Below, piece by piece: positions 47,119-54,737 of a stretch of 64,000 nt of DNA (its first letter is position 1; each line of letters starts with the position of its first letter). The stretch lies in NCBI RefSeq assembly GCF_021696945.1, contig NZ_JACYHE010000025.1:1-64000 (forward strand), given 5' to 3'. The DNA is from Streptomyces sp. JJ36 (GTDB lineage Bacteria > Actinomycetota > Actinomycetes > Streptomycetales > Streptomycetaceae). A program made the position numbers and the translations under genes. The notes beneath the pieces were generated by a model, which worked only from the letters and a program-made list of their open reading frames with translations, had not been told where the DNA came from and searched no databases.

Positions 47119-47164
47119 ACGGGAAGCCCCGTCCCTCGCCCGGGCGAGGGACGGGGCTTCCCGT
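47119..47164. terminator. 46-bp perfect palindrome, terminator of the protease operon
   Basis: Arms 47119-47141 and 47142-47164 are exact reverse complements with no spacer (23 + 23 nt). It ends 19 nt before the minus-strand protease stop and is probably its terminator, back to back with the hflX terminator. Confidence 0.8.
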
Positions 47165-47183
47165 GTGCCGTACGCGGGGCCGG

Positions 47184-48374
47184 TCAGCTCCGGCCGGCGA
47201 ACTTCTTGCTGATCGCGTCGAACACGCCCTCGGCCGCCGCGCCGAGGCGCGGGCCCGTCGCCCAGGACACGTCCGGACGGTTGATCAGCGAGTTGACGGA
47301 GACGAGCTGCGCCTTGCCGTCCGAACCCTCGGCGAACCAGCCGCCGCCGGACATCCCGCCGGTCATGGTGCAGCCGATCCAGTACATCGGCGGCTGCGAC
47401 GGGTCCAGCGAGTAGCGGCTCGGCTTGTCCGTGCACCGGAACATCCGGGCGCCCTGGTACGGCGCCTCCGCCGGGTAGCCGTACGAGCTCACGCCCGCGA
47501 ACCGGTCGATCGGCGGCGCGTCGAAGTCGACCTTCACCGCCGCGCCGACGGTCTCCTCCAGCGACTTGCCGGTGTCCGGGTTGGTGCGGACCTTGAGCAC
47601 GGCGAAGTCCTGCTGGGCTCCGTTGCCGTTGCTCGAGTCGCCCTTGCTGATCCAGTAGTCGGTGGTCTGGATCCACTCCACCCACCACTGGCCGTACGGG
47701 TACAGGGCGCTCCGCTGCGCGCCGTCGAGCCGGGAGGCGGAGAGTCCGTCGTTGTTGAACGCGGGGGCGAACATGATGTTGCGGAACCAGCCCCCGCTGC
47801 GGCCGCCGTGGATGCAGTGCGCCGCGGTGGCCACCAGATTGGACTTCCCGGGACTGCGCGGGTCCTTGACGACCGTGCCGGAGCAGACCCCGGGCCCCTT
47901 GGGGGTCTCCATGAAGATCTTGCCGGCCGGCGCCGCGTTCTGCGTGTAGGGGGTGGCGACCTGTTCGGCCTGTACGCGGGACGGCACCGGGCCGGTGGCA
48001 CCGGCCGTCTCGACGTCCGGACCGACCGCGTTCTCGCTGCCCTTCGCCTCCTCGACCCGCTTCCGGCTCCAGTGGTCCGGGACGTACGGATTGACGAAGT
48101 CGGCGGCGTCACGCAGCCACTGGTCCTTGTCCCAGTTCTTCCAGCCGTCCTTCCGCCACTGGTCGAGGTCGTCGATGGAGCCGGGCAGATCCTCCGGCAG
48201 CTTGTCGGTGAGACCGCCGCCGTCCTTCGCGGCGTCCGCCGCCTCGTTCTTCCGGTCGGCGGAAGCGGACGAGCCGGAGTCGCCGCCGCAGGCGGTGACG
48301 GTGAGGGCGAGAGCGGTGACGACTCCCGCGAGGGCCGCCACCCGGCGGCGGCGCGGGCTCAGATGGGATGCCAT
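47184..48374 (-). CDS. Trypsin-like serine protease lipoprotein, paralogue 1
   Basis: 396 aa. Signal peptide with lipobox Val-Thr-Ala-Cys29, so probably lipid-anchored outside the membrane. Residues about 55-110 form an acidic, Trp-rich module (LPEDLPGSIDDLDQWRKDGW, then KNWDKDQWLRDAADFVNPYV) shared with the upstream paralogue. The protease domain (about 140-390) has catalytic His in VATAAHC, Asp in QQDFAVLKV and Ser in TGGMSGGGW; the serine motif differs from classic GDSGGP. Start 48374 has GGAGGAG about 10 nt upstream. It lies 26 nt after paralogue 1's neighbour on the same strand, so the two are one operon. Confidence 0.85.
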   Translation of the reverse strand: MASHLSPRRRRVAALAGVVTALALTVTACGGDSGSSASADRKNEAADAAKDGGGLTDKLPEDLPGSIDDLDQWRKDGWKNWDKDQWLRDAADFVNPYVPDHWSRKRVEEAKGSENAVGPDVETAGATGPVPSRVQAEQVATPYTQNAAPAGKIFMETPKGPGVCSGTVVKDPRSPGKSNLVATAAHCIHGGRSGGWFRNIMFAPAFNNDGLSASRLDGAQRSALYPYGQWWVEWIQTTDYWISKGDSSNGNGAQQDFAVLKVRTNPDTGKSLEETVGAAVKVDFDAPPIDRFAGVSSYGYPAEAPYQGARMFRCTDKPSRYSLDPSQPPMYWIGCTMTGGMSGGGWFAEGSDGKAQLVSVNSLINRPDVSWATGPRLGAAAEGVFDAISKKFAGRS

Positions 48375-48400
48375 GTGCGGTGTGCTCCTCCGGGTCGCGC

Positions 48401-49582
48401 TCACTTGAGCTTCGTCACGGCGTCGAACACGCCCTCGGCCTTCTCGCCCAGCCGCGGCCCGGCGAGCCAGTCGTTCGTGGCCGGACCGATCGAGGTGACG
48501 GAGAGCAGCTTCTTCCCGTCCTCGCTGAGCCAGCCCCCGCCGGAGGAGCCACCGGTCATGGTGCAGCCGATCCGGTACATCGTCGGCTGGGAGGCATCGA
48601 TGGTCAGGCGCCCGGGTGCGTCCGCGCAGCTGTACATCTTCTCGCCGCTGTACGGGGGCGCGGCCGGGTAGCCGTGCGCCGTGAGGCCGGGGATGCCCTG
48701 AACGGACGGGGTGCCGAAGTCCACCTGCACGGAGCCGCCGACCGCTTCCTCGAGGGTGCTGTCGCGCCGGTCCTCCGGCTGCACCCGGAGCACCGCGAAG
48801 TCCTGCGCGGCGCCGGCGCCGCCCACCGCGGCGCCCTCGTCGATCCAGTGCTGCGTGGTGCGGGCGTGCTTGGCCCACCAGACACCGTGCGGCACGACCT
48901 CCTTCCGCGGGGCCTTCTCCAGTGCCTCGTTGGGCGCGCCCTTGCTGTTGAAGTGCGGGACGAAGACCACGTTGCGGTACCACCCGCCGGCCTTGCCCGC
49001 GTGCACGCAGTGCCCGGCGGTGGCCACCAGGTTCGACTTCCCCGGGTTCGCGGGATCCGCGATCACGGTGCCGGAGCAGGCCATCGGCCCCTTGGGGGTC
49101 TCCATGAAGATCTTGCCGACCGGCGGGGCCTCGCCGGTGTACGGCGTCTGCTGCGGCGCGGCCTGCACGGGCTCCGGGGCCGGGTCCGTGACGCCCTCGT
49201 CGACCTCCGGCTCGTCGACGTCGCGGTCGGTCTCCTCCGCGTCGTCCATCCGGTCCGGGTCCCAGAAGTCCTCGATGATCGGGTTGATGAACTCCCGGGC
49301 CTCACGCAGCCAGTCGTCCCGGTCCCAGTTCTTCCAGGCGCCGTCCTTCCACTTCTCCAGGTCCCGCAGACCGGCGGGGAGATCCTTCGGAAGCTTGTCC
49401 GGAAGCCCCAGCTCGTCCTGCAGGTCCTGAGCGGGCTGCTGGGTGCTGGATGCGCTCGGCTTGGCGTTCGAGCCGCCCTCGTCCGGCCCGCAGGCCGTCG
49501 CGGTGACCGCCAGCGCGGCCACGGCGGCCGCGGCGAAGACCGGTCGTCCGCAGCGACGCACGGAACTCCCTGTCGCTGACAT
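48401..49582 (-). CDS. Trypsin-like serine protease lipoprotein, paralogue 2
   Basis: 393 aa, first gene of the protease pair. Lipoprotein signal with Cys31 (VTATAC; a less typical lipobox). The shared N-terminal module reads LPKDLPAGLRDLEKWKDGAW, then KNWDRDDWLREAREFINPII (about residues 55-100), followed by an Asp/Glu-rich spacer. Catalytic His in VATAGHC, Asp in AQDFAVLRV, Ser in TGGSSGGGW. Start ATG 49582 has GGGGAG about 8 nt upstream. Divergent from the siderophore operon across 269 bp. Substrate unknown. Confidence 0.85.
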   Translation of the reverse strand: MSATGSSVRRCGRPVFAAAAVAALAVTATACGPDEGGSNAKPSASSTQQPAQDLQDELGLPDKLPKDLPAGLRDLEKWKDGAWKNWDRDDWLREAREFINPIIEDFWDPDRMDDAEETDRDVDEPEVDEGVTDPAPEPVQAAPQQTPYTGEAPPVGKIFMETPKGPMACSGTVIADPANPGKSNLVATAGHCVHAGKAGGWYRNVVFVPHFNSKGAPNEALEKAPRKEVVPHGVWWAKHARTTQHWIDEGAAVGGAGAAQDFAVLRVQPEDRRDSTLEEAVGGSVQVDFGTPSVQGIPGLTAHGYPAAPPYSGEKMYSCADAPGRLTIDASQPTMYRIGCTMTGGSSGGGWLSEDGKKLLSVTSIGPATNDWLAGPRLGEKAEGVFDAVTKLK

Positions 49583-49779
49583 GGATGGAACTCCCCCTGT
49601 TGTCTTTCGTCTTGCCCGGAGATGTGTCATGGCCCCGCCCGGTCGGCGAGGCCACCCAACTATGCCCGGTGAGGTGGGGGACGGGCCGGGCAGGGTCCCC
49701 GGTTCCGCCGAAACCATGACCTGGATCTTCACAACCCGAACGATCTTCGGGCCCGGCCGTGATCTGTCGCCCCTCTCTT

Positions 49780-49805
49780 CGTTGACAGGTGACGGGGGGT
49801 CAACG
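49780..49805. promoter_or_regulatory. Inverted repeat CGTTGAC-N12-GTCAACG before the siderophore operon
   Basis: Arms 49780-49786 and 49799-49805, 46 bp before the first start codon; the left arm contains TTGACA (49782-49787), a perfect -35, but no -10 follows at normal spacing. A plausible operator. The 269-bp gap shows no gene and no copy of the streptomycete iron box. Confidence 0.4.
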
Positions 49806-49851
49806 GCCGCTCGCCGGCGCCCCGGCACCGACACCACAGGAGGCAGCAGCA

Positions 49852-51921
49852 GTGAACGCGCGCTCCGGACCGCAGGAGAACCCCGCCGACGGGCGGAGCC
49901 CGGTCCGCAAACGCCTCGCGCGGCTCATCGACCCCGCGGTCCCGCGCCAGCCCCGCCGCACCTCCCCCGAGCCGGCCGGCGCCGGTGTCGGCACCTGCCC
50001 GCCACCTGCCGCAGAGCCCGGCGACGGAGCCCGGCACCCCTTGCGCGGGACGGCGGACCACACCGCGCTCACCGAGCCGCTCGATCCGCTGGAGGACCCG
50101 GACCCCGCCGCCGCGGCGGACGCCGCCGCGGTGGAGAACCTGCTGCGCTGCTGGGTCCGGGAGAACGACCTGCCGCGCCCCGACGACGACGAGCTCCGCC
50201 TTCCCCTGCACTCCGCCGGGACGGAGCTCCGGGTCCCCGTACGCCACTGGTCGGCCACCGGCTGGCACCGGCTCGGGCGTCCGCTGCTGGACGGTGCGCC
50301 CCCGGACGCCGTGCCCCTGGACGCGGTGACGCTCGCCGCCCTGCTGGGCCGGGAGGCCGCGTACTGCGGCGGCGCCGGACCGGCGGGGGAGAGCACCGAG
50401 CTGGTGGGCCGGGTCGCCGACAGCGTCCGGCGTACGGCGGACTTCCTCGCGGACCGGCGCGCGGACCCCGGGCCCCCGCCGGGGACCGGGCTCTTCCTCG
50501 CCGGCGAGCAGTCGCTCCTCCTCGGCCACCCCCTGCACCCCACGCCCAAGAGCCGGGAGGGGCTCTCGGACGCCGAGGCCCGGACGTACTCGCCCGAGCT
50601 GCGCGGCTCCTTCCCGCTGCACTGGATGGCCGTCGACCCCGCGGTGCTCGCCACCGACTCCGCCTGGCACGAGCACGGCCCGGAGGCAGCCGACAAGGAT
50701 GGCGGGCCGCCGGACCCTGCCGGGGGCGCCGGGCACACGGTGGACCGGCACGAAAGCCCCGTGCCGGCCGCCCGGCTGGCCGCGCGCCTGCTGGGGGATG
50801 ACGCCGCGGGCCGGGTCCCGGAGGGCTTCGCGCCGCTGCCGCTGCACCCCTGGCAGGCGCGGGAGCTCCGGCACCGCCCGGAGGTCGCGGAGCTGCTCGC
50901 CGCGGGACTGCTGCGCGACCTGGGCCCGCTGGGCGAGGCCTGGCACCCCACCTCCTCCGTGCGCACCGTGCACCGGCCCGGCGCGCCGGCGATGGTCAAG
51001 CTCTCGCTGGGGCTCCGGATCACCAACTCCCGCCGGGAGAACCTCCGCAAGGAACTGCTGCGGGGCGTCGAGGTGCACCGGATCCTGCGCGCCGGCCTCG
51101 GCGCCGAGTGGCGGGCGGCGCACCCGGCCTTCGACATCGTCCGCGACCCTGCCTGGCTCGGGGTGAACACCCCCGGCGGCGAACCGGTGCCCGGCCTCGA
51201 CACCGTGTTCCGGCAGAACCCCTTCGCCCCGCGCGACGAGGCTCTCTGCGTCGCCGCGCTCACCTCGCCCCGGCCGTGGCCCGGCGGCGGCGAGGCACTG
51301 CGGTCCCGGCTCGCCGAGGTCGTGGAGGGCCTGGCCCGGCAGACCGGCCGGCCTGTCGCCGCCGTCGCGGCCGAGTGGTTCCTGCGCTATCTGGAGTCGG
51401 TCGTCCGGCCGGTGCTGTGGCTCGACGCCCGCGCCGGCATCGCCCTGGAGGCGCACCAGCAGAACACCCTGGTACTGCTGGACTCCGACGGCTGGCCCCG
51501 CGGCGGGCGCTACCGGGACAACCAGGGGTACTACTTCCGCGTGTCGCACCGTCAGGCCCTGGAGGACCGGCTTCCGGGCGCGGGCGTCGCCAGCGACTCC
51601 TTCGTGGCCGACGAGGTGACCGACGAGCGCTTCGCCTACTACCTGGGCATCAACAACGTGCTCGGCCTCGTCGGCGCCTTCGGCTCGCAGGGACTCGCCG
51701 ACGAACGGCTGCTCCTCGCGGCCTTCCGGGGTTTCCTGGACGGCGAGGCCTGCCCGCCGCCCGGCACCCCCGCGTCGCCGCTGCCCGCGCTGCTGCTCCG
51801 GGCGCCGGTGCTGCGCTGCAAGGCCAACCTCCTCACCCGCCTGCACGGCATGGACGAGCTGGTCGGACCGGTCGACACCCAGTCCGTCTACGTCAGCGTC
51901 CGTAACCCGCTCGCTTCCTGA
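49852..51921 (+). CDS. IucA/IucC-family (NIS) siderophore synthetase, first of two
   Basis: 689 aa ATP-dependent synthetase that joins carboxylates such as citrate or succinate to amines or alcohols. After about 100 disordered residues the IucA/IucC core shows HPLHPTPKSREG (about residue 230), LPLHPWQARE (about 332), VKLSLGLRITNSRREN, then the FhuF-like C-terminal part with ALEAHQQNTLVLLD (about 534) and GYYFRVSH. GTG 49852 has GGAGG about 8 nt upstream. It is 15 nt upstream of the acyltransferase gene, with the DesD-like synthetase after that. Which carboxylate is used cannot be read from sequence. Confidence 0.88.
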   Translation: MNARSGPQENPADGRSPVRKRLARLIDPAVPRQPRRTSPEPAGAGVGTCPPPAAEPGDGARHPLRGTADHTALTEPLDPLEDPDPAAAADAAAVENLLRCWVRENDLPRPDDDELRLPLHSAGTELRVPVRHWSATGWHRLGRPLLDGAPPDAVPLDAVTLAALLGREAAYCGGAGPAGESTELVGRVADSVRRTADFLADRRADPGPPPGTGLFLAGEQSLLLGHPLHPTPKSREGLSDAEARTYSPELRGSFPLHWMAVDPAVLATDSAWHEHGPEAADKDGGPPDPAGGAGHTVDRHESPVPAARLAARLLGDDAAGRVPEGFAPLPLHPWQARELRHRPEVAELLAAGLLRDLGPLGEAWHPTSSVRTVHRPGAPAMVKLSLGLRITNSRRENLRKELLRGVEVHRILRAGLGAEWRAAHPAFDIVRDPAWLGVNTPGGEPVPGLDTVFRQNPFAPRDEALCVAALTSPRPWPGGGEALRSRLAEVVEGLARQTGRPVAAVAAEWFLRYLESVVRPVLWLDARAGIALEAHQQNTLVLLDSDGWPRGGRYRDNQGYYFRVSHRQALEDRLPGAGVASDSFVADEVTDERFAYYLGINNVLGLVGAFGSQGLADERLLLAAFRGFLDGEACPPPGTPASPLPALLLRAPVLRCKANLLTRLHGMDELVGPVDTQSVYVSVRNPLAS

Positions 51922-51936
51922 CCGGGAGGCACCGGC

Positions 51937-52899
51937 ATGGAATCCAGCGCTCCGCGACCGGCCCCGGGACCTCCTGCCGGAACCGCCGCACCGGCCCGCC
52001 CGGAGGCGGCGCCACGGGAGCCGTCCGCTGCGGAGACGGCGCCCCCGCAACCGGCCGCCGCGGAACCGCCGCCTCCGGACCGGGGGGCTCCCGCTTCCGG
52101 GCGCGCGCCGTCCCGGACACCCTCTCCCGCTCCGGAGGGGGTGCCGGGGCGTGGCGCCCCCGGCACCGGAGCGTCCCGCGGCGCCGCGGCACGCTCCTCC
52201 AGCACCGAGGACACGCTCGACCTCGCGCTGCCTTCCGAGCTCCCGGCGCCGTTCCCGGCCGGGGAGGCGCCGCCGGCCGGGCCGCCTCCGGCCGGCCGCG
52301 CGCGCCCCGGGGCCCGGCTCCTCGATCCGGACCTCCTGGACGACGTCGCGGAGTGGCCCGCCGCCAGCACGCCTCGCGGGGTCTTCCAGCTGGTGCCGGT
52401 CCGCCTCCGCCGGGACCTCCCGCTGATCACCGCGTGGATGAACGATCCGGCCGTCGCGGCCTTCTGGGAACTCGCCGGGGAGGAGGAGCGGACCGCCGTG
52501 CACCTGCGCGCCCAGCTCGACGGCGACGGGCGCAGCCTGCCGTGCCTCGGCGTCCTCGACGGCACCCCCATGAGCTACTGGGAGATCTACCGCGCCGACC
52601 TCGACCCGCTCGCGCGGCACTACCCCGCCCGGCCGCACGACACCGGGGTGCACCTGCTCATCGGCCGCGTCGCCGACCGCGGCCGCGGTCTGGGCACCGT
52701 CCTGCTCCGCGCCGTGCGCGACCTCGTCCTCGGCCACCGGCCGCGCTGCACCCGTGTCCTGGCCGAGCCCGACCTGCGCAACACCCCCTCGATCGCCGCC
52801 TTCCTCGGCGCGGGTTTCCGCTTCTCCGCGGAGGTGGACCTGCCGGGGAAGCGCGCGGCACTGATGATCCGCGATCGCGCCCAGCGCGACGGCCACTGA
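51937..52899 (+). CDS. Siderophore-type GNAT acyltransferase with long disordered N-terminus
   Basis: 320 aa. The C-terminal half (about residues 147-315) is an IucB/MbtK-like Acetyltransf_8 domain: PLITAWMNDPAVAAFWE, MSYWEIYRADLDPLARHY, DTGVHLLIGRVADRGRGLGT, RVLAEPDLRNTPSIAAFLGAGF. Relatives acylate the hydroxylamine of N-hydroxy-lysine or related amines. The first 145 residues are Pro/Ala/Glu/Ser-rich and probably disordered. ATG 51937 has GGGAGG about 8 nt upstream. It sits between two NIS synthetases with gaps of about 15 nt, a tight operon. Confidence 0.88.
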   Translation: MESSAPRPAPGPPAGTAAPARPEAAPREPSAAETAPPQPAAAEPPPPDRGAPASGRAPSRTPSPAPEGVPGRGAPGTGASRGAAARSSSTEDTLDLALPSELPAPFPAGEAPPAGPPPAGRARPGARLLDPDLLDDVAEWPAASTPRGVFQLVPVRLRRDLPLITAWMNDPAVAAFWELAGEEERTAVHLRAQLDGDGRSLPCLGVLDGTPMSYWEIYRADLDPLARHYPARPHDTGVHLLIGRVADRGRGLGTVLLRAVRDLVLGHRPRCTRVLAEPDLRNTPSIAAFLGAGFRFSAEVDLPGKRAALMIRDRAQRDGH

Positions 52900-52914
52900 C
52901 AAGGAGACGTCCCG

Positions 52915-54687
52915 GTGCCCCAGCACCCCGCCGCACTGCGGCTGCCCCACGGCCTCGATCAGGACGCGTGGGACCGAGCCGCTCGGCAACTGCTCGTGAA
53001 GATGCTCGCCGAATTCGCCTACGAGGAGATCATCCGTCCCGAACCGGAGGGCCCGGACGGCTATCGGCTCGCCGTGGCCCCCGACCTCACCCTGCGCTTC
53101 CGGGCCCGCAGGGGCGCGTACGGGCACTGGCGCATCGACCCCGCGTCGCTGACGCCCGCCACCGACCCCTTCCACTTCCTCGCCCGGGCGCACGACGGGG
53201 TCCTCGGGCTGGCCGGCGACACCACCGGCCACCTCATCCGGGAACTGACCGCCACCCTCACCGCGGACGTCCGGCTGGCCGCCGACGCGCTCAGCGCCGC
53301 CGACCTCGCCGACCTCGGCTACGCCGAGCTGGAGGGCCACCAGACCGGCCACCCCTGGCTCGTCGCGAACAAGGGCCGGCTCGGCTTCTCCGCCGTGGAC
53401 GCGGAGCGCTGGGCGCCGGAAGCCCGTACGCCCCGCAGGCTTCCCTGGATCGCCGTGCACCGCGACCGTGCGGTCTACCGAGGAGTGCGTGCGCTGGCCG
53501 AGCCGGACCGCCTCTACGCACAGGAGCTGGGGCCGGCGACCCGCGGCCGCTTCGAGGCGATCCTCCGCGCCCAGGGGCGCGAGCCCGCGGACCACCTGCT
53601 GCTCCCCGTGCATCCGTGGCAGTGGGACGAAACGATCGTGCCGCTCTTCGCGGCCGATCTCGCGCGGGGTGCCATCGTCCCGCTGGAGGCCGATGACGAC
53701 GTGCGGCTGCCGCAGCAGTCCGTGCGCACCTTCCTGAACGCCGGCCGCCCCGACCGGCACACCGTCAAGCTGCCGCTCTCCGTGCTGAACACCCTGGTCT
53801 GGCGCGGCCTGCCCACGGAGCGGACGCTGGCGGCGCCCGCCGTCACCTCCTGGGTGCACGCGCTGCGGGACGACGACCCGTTCCTGCGCGACGACTGCCG
53901 GGTGATCCTGCTCGGCGAGGTGGCCTCGGTCGCGGTGCCGCACCCGGTGTACGACGCACTGCCGCAGGTCCCCTACCAGTACCGGGAGCTGCTGGGCTGC
54001 ATCTGGCGGGAGCCCCTGGGGCCGCGGCTCGACCACGGCGAACGGGCCCGCACCCTCGCTGCCCTGCTGCACACCGACCCGTCGGGCCGGGCCCTGACCG
54101 CGGAGCTGGTGGAGCGCTCCGGGCTGCCCCCGACGGTCTGGCTGCGGCATCTCTTCGCCGCCCTGCTGCCGCCGTTGCTGCACTTCCTCTACCGCTACGG
54201 CATCGTCTTCTCCCCGCACGGCGAGAACGCCGTCGTCGTCTTCGACACGGACGACGTGCCGGTCCGGCTGGCGATCAAGGACTTCGTGGACGACATCAAC
54301 GTCAGCGCCGAGCCGCTGCCCGAGCACGCGGGCATGCCCGAGGAGGTGCGCGCCGTCCTGCTCACGGAGGACCCGTCCTTCCTCACCCAGTTCATCCATG
54401 CGGGGCTGTTCGTCGGCGTCTTCCGCTACCTCGCGCCGCTCTGCGAGGAGCAGCTCGGGGTCCCGGAGGACGACTTCTGGGCCCTGGTGCGCGAGGAGAT
54501 CCGCCGCCACCACCGGCGCTTCCCCGGGCTGAAGAACCGCTTCGAGACCTTCGACCTGCTCACCCCGCGCATCGAGCGGCTCTGCCTGAACCGCAACCGG
54601 CTGCATCTGGACGGCTACCGGGACCGCCCCGACCGTCCGCACGCCGCCGTGCACGGGACCGTGCCCAACCCGCTGCACGGGCCGTGA
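52915..54687 (+). CDS. IucA/IucC-family (NIS) siderophore synthetase, DesD-like
   Basis: 590 aa, full length for DesD/AlcC-type synthetases. Motifs: GHPWLVANKGRLGFSAVDAERW (about residue 145-165), LLLPVHPWQWDE (about 233), TVKLPLSVLNTLVWRGLPTE, YRYGIVFSPHGENAVVVFD (about 434) and IKDFVDDINVS (about 456). These resemble enzymes that condense hydroxamic-acid amines, as in desferrioxamine or alcaligin synthesis. GTG 52915 has AAGGAGA 8 nt upstream. Last gene of the operon. Confidence 0.9.
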   Translation: MPQHPAALRLPHGLDQDAWDRAARQLLVKMLAEFAYEEIIRPEPEGPDGYRLAVAPDLTLRFRARRGAYGHWRIDPASLTPATDPFHFLARAHDGVLGLAGDTTGHLIRELTATLTADVRLAADALSAADLADLGYAELEGHQTGHPWLVANKGRLGFSAVDAERWAPEARTPRRLPWIAVHRDRAVYRGVRALAEPDRLYAQELGPATRGRFEAILRAQGREPADHLLLPVHPWQWDETIVPLFAADLARGAIVPLEADDDVRLPQQSVRTFLNAGRPDRHTVKLPLSVLNTLVWRGLPTERTLAAPAVTSWVHALRDDDPFLRDDCRVILLGEVASVAVPHPVYDALPQVPYQYRELLGCIWREPLGPRLDHGERARTLAALLHTDPSGRALTAELVERSGLPPTVWLRHLFAALLPPLLHFLYRYGIVFSPHGENAVVVFDTDDVPVRLAIKDFVDDINVSAEPLPEHAGMPEEVRAVLLTEDPSFLTQFIHAGLFVGVFRYLAPLCEEQLGVPEDDFWALVREEIRRHHRRFPGLKNRFETFDLLTPRIERLCLNRNRLHLDGYRDRPDRPHAAVHGTVPNPLHGP

Positions 54688-54722
54688 GACCCGCCGCCGG
54701 GCCCGTTGTCGGTGCCGGCGCG

Positions 54723-54728
54723 TAGGCT
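54723..54728 (+). promoter_or_regulatory. -10 element for the DinG-like gene
   Basis: TAGGCT ends 9 nt before ATG 54738; a very short leader is predicted. No LexA-type box is visible here. Confidence 0.4.
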
Positions 54729-54737
54729 GTACGAGCT

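Noticed and set aside
49729-54678. A 1649-codon open frame on the minus strand opposite the siderophore operon
   Set aside because: It mirrors three well-supported plus-strand genes; long antisense frames are expected at this GC, and its translation is low-complexity Gly/Arg/Gln/Val-rich with no domains.
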